Assembly: GCA_002438505.1 (NCBI GenBank) | Contig: DJPI01000009.1 | Location: 1 to 5,753 of the forward strand | Source: Ruminococcaceae bacterium UBA6416 | GTDB taxonomy: Bacteria > Bacillota > Clostridia > Oscillospirales > Acutalibacteraceae | DNA length: 5,753 nucleotides | Direction of reading: 5' to 3' | Shown here: positions 1-5,388 of the stretch, in pieces | How the letters are laid out: every line of letters begins with the position of its first letter | Position numbering within the stretch: the stretch's first letter is position 1 | Translations under genes and position numbers: made by a program | The notes under the pieces: model-generated | Told to the model about the DNA's origin: nothing | The model's input: the letters and a program-made list of their open reading frames with translations, nothing else | Databases searched by the model: none

Positions 1-522
1 ACAATCTGCTTCATTGACGGAACGCACGAAAACTTTGATATGCTTTCAAAGCTCAAGGTCAAAAAGTGGCACGGCGGAAAGGTTCACCAGATTGCCGGAA
101 ACATTCTTCACCTCATGCGCGGACAGGTTTTTGAGCTTGAGGGAAAGAAAATTTTCACAATGGGCGGCGGAGAAAGCCCTGACATTGAAATCCGCTTTGA
201 AATGAACACCTGGTCGGAAAAGGAAATTCCAACCCGGGAGGAGCTTGTTGAAGGCGTTGACAATCTCCAAAAATACGGCGGAAAGGTTGACATCATCATC
301 ACACACGAGCCTCCGGCAAAAATCAAGGAATTTCTCCTTCTTGACCGTGTCGGTGTCACGGGAATCACGGCAATCAACACCTATCTTGAGGACGTTGGAA
401 AAACGTGTGAATTTGAGCATTGGTACTTCGGCTCGCTCCACCTTGACAAGGTCATTTCAAAAACCCACATCTCTCTTTTCACAAAAATTTTCAACGCCGT
501 CACCGGTGAAGAGGTGAAATGA
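1..522 (+). CDS. Calcineurin-like metallophosphoesterase, 5'-truncated by window edge
   Basis: An open frame runs from base 1 to a TGA at 520-522 (173 residues visible), so the N-terminus, with the first metal-binding motifs (DxH and GDxxD), lies outside the window. The internal ATG at 40 is not the likely start, because the DGTHEN motif lies upstream of it. Seen: DGTHENFD at fragment residues 6-13 (equivalent to the family GNH(D/E) motif), HLMRGQVF and a GGGES glycine turn, IITHEPP near residue 100 (a metal-ligand His), and WYFGSLH near the C-terminus, where the family usually has GHxH. These fit small cytoplasmic metal-dependent phosphoesterases common in Bacillota and their phages. The substrate cannot be told. 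The THE and GSLH variants differ from textbook metal-ligand positions, so this may be a divergent subgroup. The gene converges on feoB, with a shared terminator between them. Confidence 0.8.
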   Translation, partial: TICFIDGTHENFDMLSKLKVKKWHGGKVHQIAGNILHLMRGQVFELEGKKIFTMGGGESPDIEIRFEMNTWSEKEIPTREELVEGVDNLQKYGGKVDIIITHEPPAKIKEFLLLDRVGVTGITAINTYLEDVGKTCEFEHWYFGSLHLDKVISKTHISLFTKIFNAVTGEEVK

Positions 523-535
523 CCCCCATCAAAAA

Positions 536-580
536 TCAGTACACTGAAAAACAGTACACTGAAAATCAGAACACTGAAAA
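536..580. repeat. Three tandem 15-bp repeats (core CAGTACACTGAAAA)
   Basis: Copies occupy 536-550, 551-565 and 566-580. They differ only at the first base and by one T-to-A change in the third copy. They sit just after the phosphoesterase stop codon. Three copies are too few and too short for CRISPR, and no spacer sequence separates them. Confidence 0.85.
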
Positions 581-590
581 CCGGCCTTAA

Positions 591-646
591 TTAAATACTG
601 AATATTAAGTACTGAATAATTAAGTACTGATAGATACTGTACTTAA
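591..646. repeat. Degenerate TTAAgTACTGA repeats ending in an inverted copy
   Basis: TTAAATACTGA at 591-601 is followed by TTAAGTACTGA at 605-615 and again at 620-630, keeping roughly the 14-15 base period of the tract before it. An inverted copy, GTACTTAA at 639-646, can pair with TTAAGTAC at 620-627 across an 11-base loop. The shared ACTGAA core suggests that this tract and the upstream tandem repeats come from the same expansion. No function is evident. Confidence 0.7.
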
Positions 647-650
647 GAAA

Positions 651-670
651 TAAAATAAAATAAAATAAAA
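651..670. repeat. (TAAAA)4 simple repeat
   Basis: Four exact TAAAA units lie in a longer A/T-rich run (about 647-684). Read on the minus strand, this run supplies the T-rich tail that follows the terminator hairpin downstream of feoB. Confidence 0.85.
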
Positions 671-684
671 GAAAATAAATTAAT

Positions 685-735
685 CTGCCGCTGTTCGCAA
701 AAAACGAAAAGCGGCAGTCTCTTTTGCTTTTTCAA
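685..735. terminator. Bidirectional intrinsic terminator between convergent genes
   Basis: CTGCCGCT (685-692) pairs with AGCGGCAG (710-717). After a single G/A mismatch the stem continues as TTCG (694-697) with CGAA (705-708), closing a 7-base loop. On the plus strand the hairpin is followed by a T-rich stretch (718-732), and on the minus strand by a T-rich stretch from the A/T run. It can therefore end both the phosphoesterase transcript and the feoAB transcript. Confidence 0.85.
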
Positions 736-736
736 A

Positions 737-2839
737 TTAACCGAAAACCGCATTGACCGCAATGCAGAAAACAATTCCGTAAACGGTTGGAAGGAGGAAG
801 GAGAGCGCCGTCCATTTGAAGCTCTTTGTCTCCTTCCAAATTGTCAGAAGCGTTGTTGAACAGGGAAAGTGCATCAGTGAAAACAAAATGAAGCATACAC
901 CCGTGACCGCCGTCCAGCCGTTTTGAGAAAGAACGGAAAAAACGGAGGAGGTGTCCGCCGCGTTGACAAGAACGCCCTGAGAGGTGTAACACATCAGCGC
1001 AACGGGAAGAACAATTTCATTCGCCGGAAAACCGAGCAGGAACGACAGCAGGATAACGCCGTCAAGTCCCATAAGTTTCCCCGGGAAATCAAGGAATTGC
1101 GCAATATGCGCAACTATTGCCGCGTCACCGATTTTTATGTTTGCAAAAAGCCAGATGACAAGCCCCATTGGTGCAGAAACGCAAACCGCCCTTGAAAGAA
1201 CAAACAGTGTCCGGTCAAAAATGCTGCGCACAAGAACTGAGCCGATTTTTGGAACACGGTATGGAGGCATTTCAAGAGTAAACGCGGAGGTTTCCCCTTT
1301 GAGCACCGTTTTTGAAAGCACATATGACGAAAGAAAGGTCACAAGAACGCTGAAAACAATCACAAGAGTGAGTATTCCCGCGGCGGCAAAGGGTTTGACG
1401 GCCTTTGAAAGCGGCGCGGCAAAGAACATTGAAATGATTGCAATAATGGTTGGAAACCGCCCGTTGCAGGGAACAAAGGCGTTCGTCAAAATTGCAATGA
1501 GCCTCTCCCTTTTTGAGTCGATTATCCGGCAGCCGACAACTCCGGCCGCATTGCAGCCGAGTCCCATGCACATGCAAAGGCTCTGCTTTCCGCAGGCTCT
1601 GCATTTTTTGAAGCAATGGTCAAGATTGAACGCAACGCGCGGAAGATAACCGAAGTCCTCAAGCAGCGTGAAAAGCGGAAAAAAGATTGCCATCGGCGGA
1701 AGCATTACGGAAACAACCCATGCCATTGTTGTGTACACTCCGTCAATGAGCGGCTCGGTAATATAACGGCTGACATTGAGCCGTTCCAAAAGCTCTCTGA
1801 GCCTTTCACCGAGGGAGAACAGCAGACGTGACAAGAGCTCCGACGGATAATTCGCCGCATAAATTGTGATGAAAAGCACCAGCGCAAGAAGAAGGAGCAT
1901 CACCGGTATTCCCGTTTTTGCGCCGGTGAAAATTTTGTCAAGCCTGCGGTCAAAGCCGTCATTGCGCCTTGTTTTGTCAACGCAGCTTTCCGCAAGGCTC
2001 TTTGCCTTTGAAAGCAGGGAGAGCGTCATGCTGTCTTTCAAGGACGATTGGGGGAGCTGCTTTTTTGAAAGCAGACCGCGGGCTTCAAAAAGACTTTTTT
2101 GAAGTTTTTCGTTTTCATCAATTCTTTTTCCGGTGTTTTCTTCATAGGCCTCAAGAAAGCTTTCATCGGAAAAAAGCAGCTGCGCCTTGACAAAGCGGCG
2201 GCTTTTTCCGCTCACGCCCTCAATGCTTTTGATGGCCGTTTCAACCGCAGTGTCATAGCTGAACGGGGCGCGGTAACGGCGTTTTTGCGCGCAGACCTTT
2301 GCAATGCTTTTTTTAAGCTTTTCAAGGCCGGTTTTGTTTTTTGCATCGGTACACACAACCGGAACGCCGAGAAGTTCTTCAAGCTTTTCGGCATTGATTT
2401 TTATGTTCTTTTTTTCGGCTTCATCAGCAAGATTCAGACAGACGACCGCGCTTGCGGTGACCTCAAGAACCTGCAAAACAAGCGCAAGACTGCGCTCAAG
2501 CGTTGTGCAGTCACAAACAACAACAACGCAGTCGCTTTTTTGAAAGCAAAGGAAGTCTCTTGCAACCGTCTCCTCCCTTGAATGGGGAAAAAGCGAGTAT
2601 GTTCCCGGAAGGTCAATGAGCGAAAACTCTTTTCCGCCCTCAGAAAATGTTCCAACGGCCGTTGTCACCGTTTTTCCGGGCCAGTTGCCCGTGTGTTGGT
2701 GAAGCCCCGTGAGCGCATTGAAAACGGTGCTTTTTCCAACATTCGGATTGCCGGCAAGGGCAACCGTTTTTGTGTCCTTTTCAATTTTCAACTCCTTTTG
2801 TGCAGCGTTTTTACCGGTCGAGCCGCCTGAAAGACCCAT
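737..2839 (-). CDS. feoB: FeoB ferrous iron transporter, GTPase and membrane permease
   Basis: This 700-residue inner-membrane protein imports Fe(II), using an N-terminal G-protein domain to control the permease. Seen (numbering from the ATG): a leader of about 20 residues starting MGLSGGSTGK; P-loop GNPNVGKST at 30-38; the G2 segment NWPGKT near 52-57; DLPG at 76-79; NLAD at 136-139 (the NxxD guanine-specificity motif); a helical insert; and membrane helices from about residue 309. The gate region has GLGCNAAG from 426 and FVPCNGRFP with Cys458. Six cysteines (409, 413, 416, 422, 424, 429) precede or sit in the gate. PCSTTLL and KWT near the C-terminus fit the FeoB C-terminal core. An in-frame GTG lies three codons upstream (2848). 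The ATG is preferred because AAGAGGG sits 8 bases before it and overlaps the GTG. The gene lies 13 bases after the feoA stop, in one operon. The length is normal for the family and no damage is visible. Confidence 0.97.
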   Translation of the reverse strand: MGLSGGSTGKNAAQKELKIEKDTKTVALAGNPNVGKSTVFNALTGLHQHTGNWPGKTVTTAVGTFSEGGKEFSLIDLPGTYSLFPHSREETVARDFLCFQKSDCVVVVCDCTTLERSLALVLQVLEVTASAVVCLNLADEAEKKNIKINAEKLEELLGVPVVCTDAKNKTGLEKLKKSIAKVCAQKRRYRAPFSYDTAVETAIKSIEGVSGKSRRFVKAQLLFSDESFLEAYEENTGKRIDENEKLQKSLFEARGLLSKKQLPQSSLKDSMTLSLLSKAKSLAESCVDKTRRNDGFDRRLDKIFTGAKTGIPVMLLLLALVLFITIYAANYPSELLSRLLFSLGERLRELLERLNVSRYITEPLIDGVYTTMAWVVSVMLPPMAIFFPLFTLLEDFGYLPRVAFNLDHCFKKCRACGKQSLCMCMGLGCNAAGVVGCRIIDSKRERLIAILTNAFVPCNGRFPTIIAIISMFFAAPLSKAVKPFAAAGILTLVIVFSVLVTFLSSYVLSKTVLKGETSAFTLEMPPYRVPKIGSVLVRSIFDRTLFVLSRAVCVSAPMGLVIWLFANIKIGDAAIVAHIAQFLDFPGKLMGLDGVILLSFLLGFPANEIVLPVALMCYTSQGVLVNAADTSSVFSVLSQNGWTAVTGVCFILFSLMHFPCSTTLLTIWKETKSFKWTALSFLLPTVYGIVFCIAVNAVFG

Positions 2840-2847
2840 AGAATACA

Positions 2848-2854
2848 CCCTCTT
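2848..2854 (-). promoter_or_regulatory. feoB ribosome binding site
   Basis: AAGAGGG on the minus strand lies 8 bases upstream of the ATG at 2839 and overlaps the feoA stop codon (2853-2855). It leaves no usable spacing for the GTG at 2848, so it decides the start and implies translational coupling of feoA and feoB. Confidence 0.75.
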
Positions 2855-3074
2855 AATATATTATGACCGAGTCTGCGTCCTCGTTGCGGATTGCAATGAC
2901 GGCGTCTTTTATGAGATATGCCTTTATATCGCCAAAAAACCCCTCCTGGAGGCACGCAACCTCTGTTCCGGGAACAAGTCCCAGTTCTTGAAAGCGATGT
3001 CTCATTGCCCCGTTTTTGAGGACGGTACGGACAGTTCCGCTTTCCCCTCCGGAAAGAGATGACAAAAGCTTCAT
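2853..3074 (-). CDS. feoA: FeoA, small SH3-like partner of FeoB
   Basis: This 73-residue cytoplasmic protein is of the FeoA family, whose SH3-like fold supports FeoB-dependent Fe(II) uptake. The exact mechanism is debated. Seen: an opening MKLLSSLSGGESG, then RHRFQELGLVPGTEV near residues 26-40, which matches the family's R-L-x-x-[ML]-G-[LM]-x-x-G-x-x-[IV] pattern. Next come FGDIKAYLIKDAVIAIR and a DADSVII end, typical of the final strands. The frame is open further upstream to 3170, but that extension is not FeoA-like. ATGs lie at 3083 and 3074. The second is preferred because AAAGGA ends 8 bases before it and the resulting length is normal for FeoA. It is the first gene of the feoAB operon, 13 bases from feoB. 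Confidence 0.95.
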   Translation of the reverse strand: MKLLSSLSGGESGTVRTVLKNGAMRHRFQELGLVPGTEVACLQEGFFGDIKAYLIKDAVIAIRNEDADSVIIY

Positions 3075-3082
3075 TCTTTTCA

Positions 3083-3088
3083 TCCTTT
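3083..3088 (-). promoter_or_regulatory. feoA ribosome binding site
   Basis: AAAGGA on the minus strand is 8 bases from the ATG at 3074. It touches the alternative ATG at 3083, which would have no spacing, so the start at 3074 is favoured. Confidence 0.65.
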
Positions 3089-3103
3089 CGTTTGTCTTTT
3101 GCT

Positions 3104-3122
3104 TGTGCTCATTATCATCATA
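3104..3122 (-). promoter_or_regulatory. Possible Fur-box-like operator over the feoAB -10
   Basis: Read on the minus strand, this 19-base stretch (TATGATGATAATGAGCACA) matches 12 of 19 positions of the classical Fur box, GATAATGATAATCATTATC. It includes the hexamers TATGAT and GATAAT side by side. It covers the predicted -10 and start region of feoAB, where an iron-loaded repressor would block transcription. The right half is poor, so this is a candidate only. Confidence 0.4.
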
Positions 3123-3145
3123 CGCAGCATTTTGACCGGCGTGAA
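3117..3145 (-). promoter_or_regulatory. Candidate feoAB promoter
   Basis: On the minus strand, TTCACG (3145-3140, four of six to TTGACA) is separated by 17 bases from TATGAT (3122-3117, five of six to TATAAT). Transcription would start near 3110, giving a leader of about 35 bases before feoA. Confidence 0.55.
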
Positions 3146-3154
3146 AGAAAAGCC

Positions 3155-3183
3155 TTGACACGCGGCGCAAAAAATAGTACGCT
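3155..3183 (+). promoter_or_regulatory. Candidate promoter for the AcnX operon
   Basis: A perfect TTGACA (3155-3160) is followed after 17 bases by TACGCT (3178-3183), which keeps only the first, second and last bases of TATAAT. The start would be near 3190, giving a leader of about 64 bases. It lies back to back with the feo promoter, with the two -35 boxes only 9 bases apart, so binding of polymerase or repressor to one could affect the other. Confidence 0.55.
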
Positions 3184-3219
3184 ATTAATATACGGAAAAC
3201 TGCAATGTGTTCCGCTAAC

Positions 3220-3246
3220 CTCCGTTTTTACGGAGTCAAAGGGAGG
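3220..3246 (+). promoter_or_regulatory. AcnX leader hairpin and strong ribosome binding site
   Basis: CTCCG (3220-3224) pairs with CGGAG (3231-3235) around a TTTTTA loop. GGGAGG (3241-3246) then sits 7 bases before the ATG at 3254 and decides that start. CCTCC at 3219-3223 could alternatively pair with the GGAGG of the ribosome site, so the leader could switch between exposing and hiding it. Confidence 0.6.
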
Positions 3247-3253
3247 AAATTTA

Positions 3254-4537
3254 ATGTCAATCATCTTAACCGATGAACAGCAGGCGATTCTTGACGGTGC
3301 AAAAGGCTCAACAATGGCCAAAGTCATGAAAACGCTTGTCATGTTCGGTGAAGCGTTCGGAGCCGAAAAAATGGTTCCCGTCACTTCAAAGTACAATCAC
3401 CTTGTAACCTCGTTCGGCCTCGGCGTTCTTCAGCCGGTTTATGACCTGATGAACACACTCATTGAAGCCGGAGTCAAAAGCGCCCAGAAATTTTCCGCCG
3501 ACCCCCGTCCGTGCGACCCGAATGTTCCGAAAAGCTTCCTTCAAAACCTCATCTTCAAAAAGTTCATGTATAACAAGCAGGACTTTTATGAAGGTCAGCT
3601 TCAAAAGCTCGGCCTCATGGATAAGGACGCCTTCACCTGCACCTGCTATATGGACGAGGTTGGAAACAAGCCGAACATGGGCGAAGTTTTGAGCTGGTCG
3701 GAATCCTCCGCCGTTGTTTATGCAAACTCCGTTCTCGGCGCGCGCTGTAACCGCAACTCCGGAATCATGGACATCATGGGCTCGATAGTCGGCTTTGTTC
3801 CGTATTTCGGCCTTCTCACCGATGAGGGAAGAAAAGCAACATGGGTAATCAGAATTGAAACCGAAAAGAAGCCGGAAGCTCAGCTGCTCGGCTCCGCAAT
3901 CGGAATGAAGGTTATGGAGGACGTTCCGTTCGTCAAGGGTCTTGACAAGTGGCTCGGAACCGAGCTTACGGACGAGGCGTGCACATATCTCAAGGATTTC
4001 GGCGCGGCAACGGCCTCAAACGGCGCAGTCGGCCTTTATCACATTGAAAACCTCACTCCGGAGGCAAAGCAGCTCGGCGAAAAGCTTCTTGCAAAGGACG
4101 TTAAGGAATATGTCATTGACGACGCTGAGCTTGAAAGAGTTAAGGAGAGCTACCCCGTCATCTGGAAAGACAAGAACGCAAAGCCGAAGCTCTGCTTCAT
4201 GGGCTGTCCGCATATGTCGCTCCAGCAGCTCAAGGACTGGACGGACAAGGTTGAAGCCTCGCTCAAAAAGTTCGGCAATCAGAAAGTTGTTATCCCGACC
4301 GTTTTCACCGCCGCTCCCGGCGTTCTCAAGGAGTTCAACAAAACCTCATACGCCGCAAGGCTCAAAAACACCGGCGTTATCACCTCATACATCTGTCCGC
4401 TGATGTATATGAACAATCCCCTTTGCGCAAAAATGCCGGTCATAACATCGTCCAACAAGCTGCGCACATACACCTCCGCGCGTTATTACACGGACGATGA
4501 GATCCTCGTTCAGATTACGAAAGGAGGAAACAGATAA
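3254..4537 (+). CDS. Aconitase X (AcnX, DUF521) large catalytic subunit
   Basis: This 427-residue protein matches the AcnX catalytic subunit, a divergent aconitase-superfamily dehydratase that carries an Fe-S cluster. Seen: TDEQQAILDG at the start, as is usual for the family; PVTSKYNHLVTSFG around 42-55; TCTCY at 128-132; the hallmark SWSESSAVVYANSVLGARCNR from 147; GCPHMS with Cys318; and ICPLMYM with Cys381. These cysteines are candidate cluster ligands, which I infer from position rather than from an alignment. The hallmark usually reads GARTNR in relatives I recall, so Cys165 is unusual. The frame is open back to 3059, but the ATG at 3254 has a strong ribosome site and a family-like N-terminus. 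The small subunit follows with a one-base overlap. Known AcnX reactions are dehydration of cis-3-hydroxy-L-proline (mostly fused type) and of mevalonate 5-phosphate (archaeal two-subunit type). The substrate of this copy is unknown. Confidence 0.9.
   Translation: MSIILTDEQQAILDGAKGSTMAKVMKTLVMFGEAFGAEKMVPVTSKYNHLVTSFGLGVLQPVYDLMNTLIEAGVKSAQKFSADPRPCDPNVPKSFLQNLIFKKFMYNKQDFYEGQLQKLGLMDKDAFTCTCYMDEVGNKPNMGEVLSWSESSAVVYANSVLGARCNRNSGIMDIMGSIVGFVPYFGLLTDEGRKATWVIRIETEKKPEAQLLGSAIGMKVMEDVPFVKGLDKWLGTELTDEACTYLKDFGAATASNGAVGLYHIENLTPEAKQLGEKLLAKDVKEYVIDDAELERVKESYPVIWKDKNAKPKLCFMGCPHMSLQQLKDWTDKVEASLKKFGNQKVVIPTVFTAAPGVLKEFNKTSYAARLKNTGVITSYICPLMYMNNPLCAKMPVITSSNKLRTYTSARYYTDDEILVQITKGGNR
4521..4527 (+). 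promoter_or_regulatory. Ribosome binding site of the AcnX small subunit
   Basis: AAGGAGG lies inside the end of the large-subunit gene, 9 bases before the ATG at 4537. With the TAATG stop-start overlap it indicates coupled translation at balanced levels. Confidence 0.85.
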
Positions 4538-4980
4538 TGAAAGAATTCAAAGGAAGAGTTGTAACCCCCGGAACGGCGAGTGCAACGGCTCTTGTTTCCC
4601 ACGGCGGCTTCAACACGCTCGCCTCGTTCCAAAAATCGCTCCAGTTTGGAGACAAGGAAGCAAAGTGCGGCGACCAGAACAATCCGGACATTTACGGAAA
4701 GCCTCTTGCAGGCGTTGCGCTCTGTCTTCCGCAGACAATCGGCTCAACAACCGGCGGTCTTGTTCTTTACTGCGCCTGCGCAATGAAAAGGCAGCCTGCG
4801 TGCATGCTTTTTGCAAACCACATTGACTCGCTTGCGGCCTCCGGCGCGGTTCTTGCCGAGGTTTGGATTGACGATGTCACAATGCCAGTTATCGACTGTC
4901 TTGGAGACGAGTTCCTTGACTATGTTAAAACCGGCATGAAAATTACCGTTAAAGAGGACGGAACGGTTGTTGTTGACTGA
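4537..4980 (+). CDS. Aconitase X small subunit, swivel domain (DUF126)
   Basis: This 147-residue protein matches the DUF126 swivelling domain, which in two-subunit AcnX enzymes closes over the large subunit to complete the active site. Seen: an opening KGRVVTPGTASATALV, typical of the domain's first strand; CLPQTIGSTTGGLVLY with the glycine/serine loop GSTTGG at 69-74 (the family's GSxxGS-like substrate loop, here with Gly in place of the last Ser); and a C-terminal VIDCLG then VKTGMKITVKEDGTVVV. The start ATG overlaps the large-subunit TAA by one base (TAATG) and has its own AAGGAGG. The separate small subunit makes this the heterodimeric architecture rather than the fused bacterial and fungal form. 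It is the last gene of the operon, with a terminator hairpin 28 bases after the stop. Confidence 0.9.
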   Translation: MKEFKGRVVTPGTASATALVSHGGFNTLASFQKSLQFGDKEAKCGDQNNPDIYGKPLAGVALCLPQTIGSTTGGLVLYCACAMKRQPACMLFANHIDSLAASGAVLAEVWIDDVTMPVIDCLGDEFLDYVKTGMKITVKEDGTVVVD

Positions 4981-5008
4981 CCGTTATTAATACTAACAAA
5001 AACGAACC

Positions 5009-5040
5009 GGGGCTGCCTTGACTTGGCAGCCCCTTAAAAT
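5009..5040 (+). terminator. Terminator hairpin after the AcnX operon
   Basis: GGGGCTGCC (5009-5017) pairs perfectly with GGCAGCCCC (5025-5033) around a 7-base loop. The T-tract behind it is weak (TTAAAATT). An 8-bp AT-rich hairpin follows at once (AAAATTCA 5036-5043 with TGAATTTT 5049-5056). On the minus strand a GTTTTTG run follows the GC stem, so it may work in both directions. Confidence 0.75.
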
Positions 5041-5085
5041 TCAGATTTTGAATTTTGAAAAAATATCTTTTATCTATTATCTATC

Positions 5086-5114
5086 TTGACAATTTCCGAC
5101 AAATATGCTAAAAT
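5086..5114 (+). promoter_or_regulatory. Toxin mRNA promoter (near-consensus)
   Basis: A perfect TTGACA (5086-5091), 17 bases and TAAAAT (5109-5114, five of six) predict a start near 5121, just before GGCTCTGCA. The leader to the peptide ATG is then about 130 bases, long for so small a gene. Two copies of TATCTAT (5071-5084) abut the -35 box. Confidence 0.85.
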
Positions 5115-5120
5115 AAATTA

Positions 5121-5250
5121 AAGGCTCTGCACAGGCCGAGCAATCGGCCTCGCGGCAAGGCAGTGCCCTCCGGATTCATTGTTTTTCTGAACAGGAGGGG
5201 TAGATTTTTATTGTTTCCCTCCGAGTTTAATTCAAAAAGGAGGGGTTGCC
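5121..5250 (+). promoter_or_regulatory. Structured leader of the toxin mRNA with two SD/anti-SD modules
   Basis: From the 5' end: GGCTCTGCA at 5123-5131; a 7-bp stem AGGCCGA / TCGGCCT (5133-5150) closed by a GCAA (GNRA) tetraloop; and then two repeated modules. Module 1 is CCCTCC (5166-5171) with GGAGGG (5194-5199), extended by TTCA / TGAA. Module 2 is CCCTCC (5217-5222) with GGAGGG (5239-5244). The second GGAGGG is the ribosome binding site of the peptide gene, so module 2 can hide it. Either CCCTCC can pair with either GGAGGG, which allows alternative folds. Pairings are seen in the sequence; the switching is inference. Confidence 0.7.
5123..5170. repeat. Left arm of split inverted repeat (GGCTCTGCA ... 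GTGCCCTC)
   Basis: GGCTCTGCA (5123-5131) and GTGCCCTC (5163-5170) recur, inverted, as TGCAGAGCC (5403-5411) and GAGGGCAC (5388-5395). In the left arm the two blocks are separated by the GNRA hairpin and its flank (31 bases), in the right arm by only 7 bases. Confidence 0.8.
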
Positions 5251-5388
5251 ATGGAATATCTGGCAATAGTTTTCCTGATTCTTGTTGCAGCTACTGCATA
5301 CATAGAGTCATCGAAAAATAATAAGAACAATAAAAAAATAACCGCCCACAGCTCTCAACTTGGCGGTTATTTTTTAATAACTAGCTAG
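5251..5388 (+). CDS. Small hydrophobic peptide, probable type I toxin (Fst-like arrangement)
   Basis: This ORF of 45 codons (ATG 5251, TAG 5386-5388) has a very strong ribosome site (AGGAGGGG, 5 bases before the ATG). The peptide has a negatively charged start (MEY), one hydrophobic membrane-spanning segment at about residues 4-18, and a Lys/Asn-rich basic stretch at 22-29 (KNNKNNKK). This is the layout of small membrane toxins of type I toxin-antitoxin systems in Gram-positives. The last 16 codons are encoded by the terminator hairpin and the bases after it, so the tail may not be part of the active peptide. A transcript ending at that terminator would have no in-frame stop. Convergent transcription with an antisense RNA sharing the terminator supports the assignment. 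I do not recognise a named homologue; a non-toxic small membrane protein is the main alternative. Confidence 0.7.
   Translation: MEYLAIVFLILVAATAYIESSKNNKNNKKITAHSSQLGGYFLITS
5333..5375. terminator. Shared bidirectional terminator of toxin and antitoxin
   Basis: AAAAAATAACCGCC (5333-5346) pairs perfectly with GGCGGTTATTTTTT (5362-5375): 14 bp around a 15-base loop. The A-tract and T-tract make it an intrinsic terminator on both strands. It lies inside the peptide ORF, before the stop codon. Confidence 0.9.

Noticed and set aside
46..441. 131-codon open frame on the minus strand
   Set aside because: It lies opposite the phosphoesterase gene and has no recognisable motif.
536..630. Short CRISPR array
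   Set aside because: The repeats are 15 bases and contiguous with no unique spacers, and no cas gene is present.
2099..2581. 160-codon open frame on the plus strand
   Set aside because: It is antisense to the well-supported feoB G-domain region. Its Phe/Lys-rich composition mirrors feoB codons and it has no ribosome site.
3059..3253. N-terminal extension of the AcnX large subunit by 65 codons
   Set aside because: The extension crosses both predicted promoters, has no ribosome binding site or family similarity, and the ATG at 3254 has GGGAGG at ideal spacing.
5121..5250. Known metabolite riboswitch in the toxin leader
   Set aside because: I could not match the stems and conserved bases to any riboswitch class I know. 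The SD/anti-SD pairs explain the structure better.
5211..5321. TTG-initiated leader ORF (36 codons) overlapping the toxin frame, like mok over hok
   Set aside because: The AGGAGGGG at 5193 sits at usable spacing, but TTG is a weak start, the codons are only a shifted read of the structured leader and toxin gene, and nothing else supports it. Worth a glance only if ribosome profiling exists.
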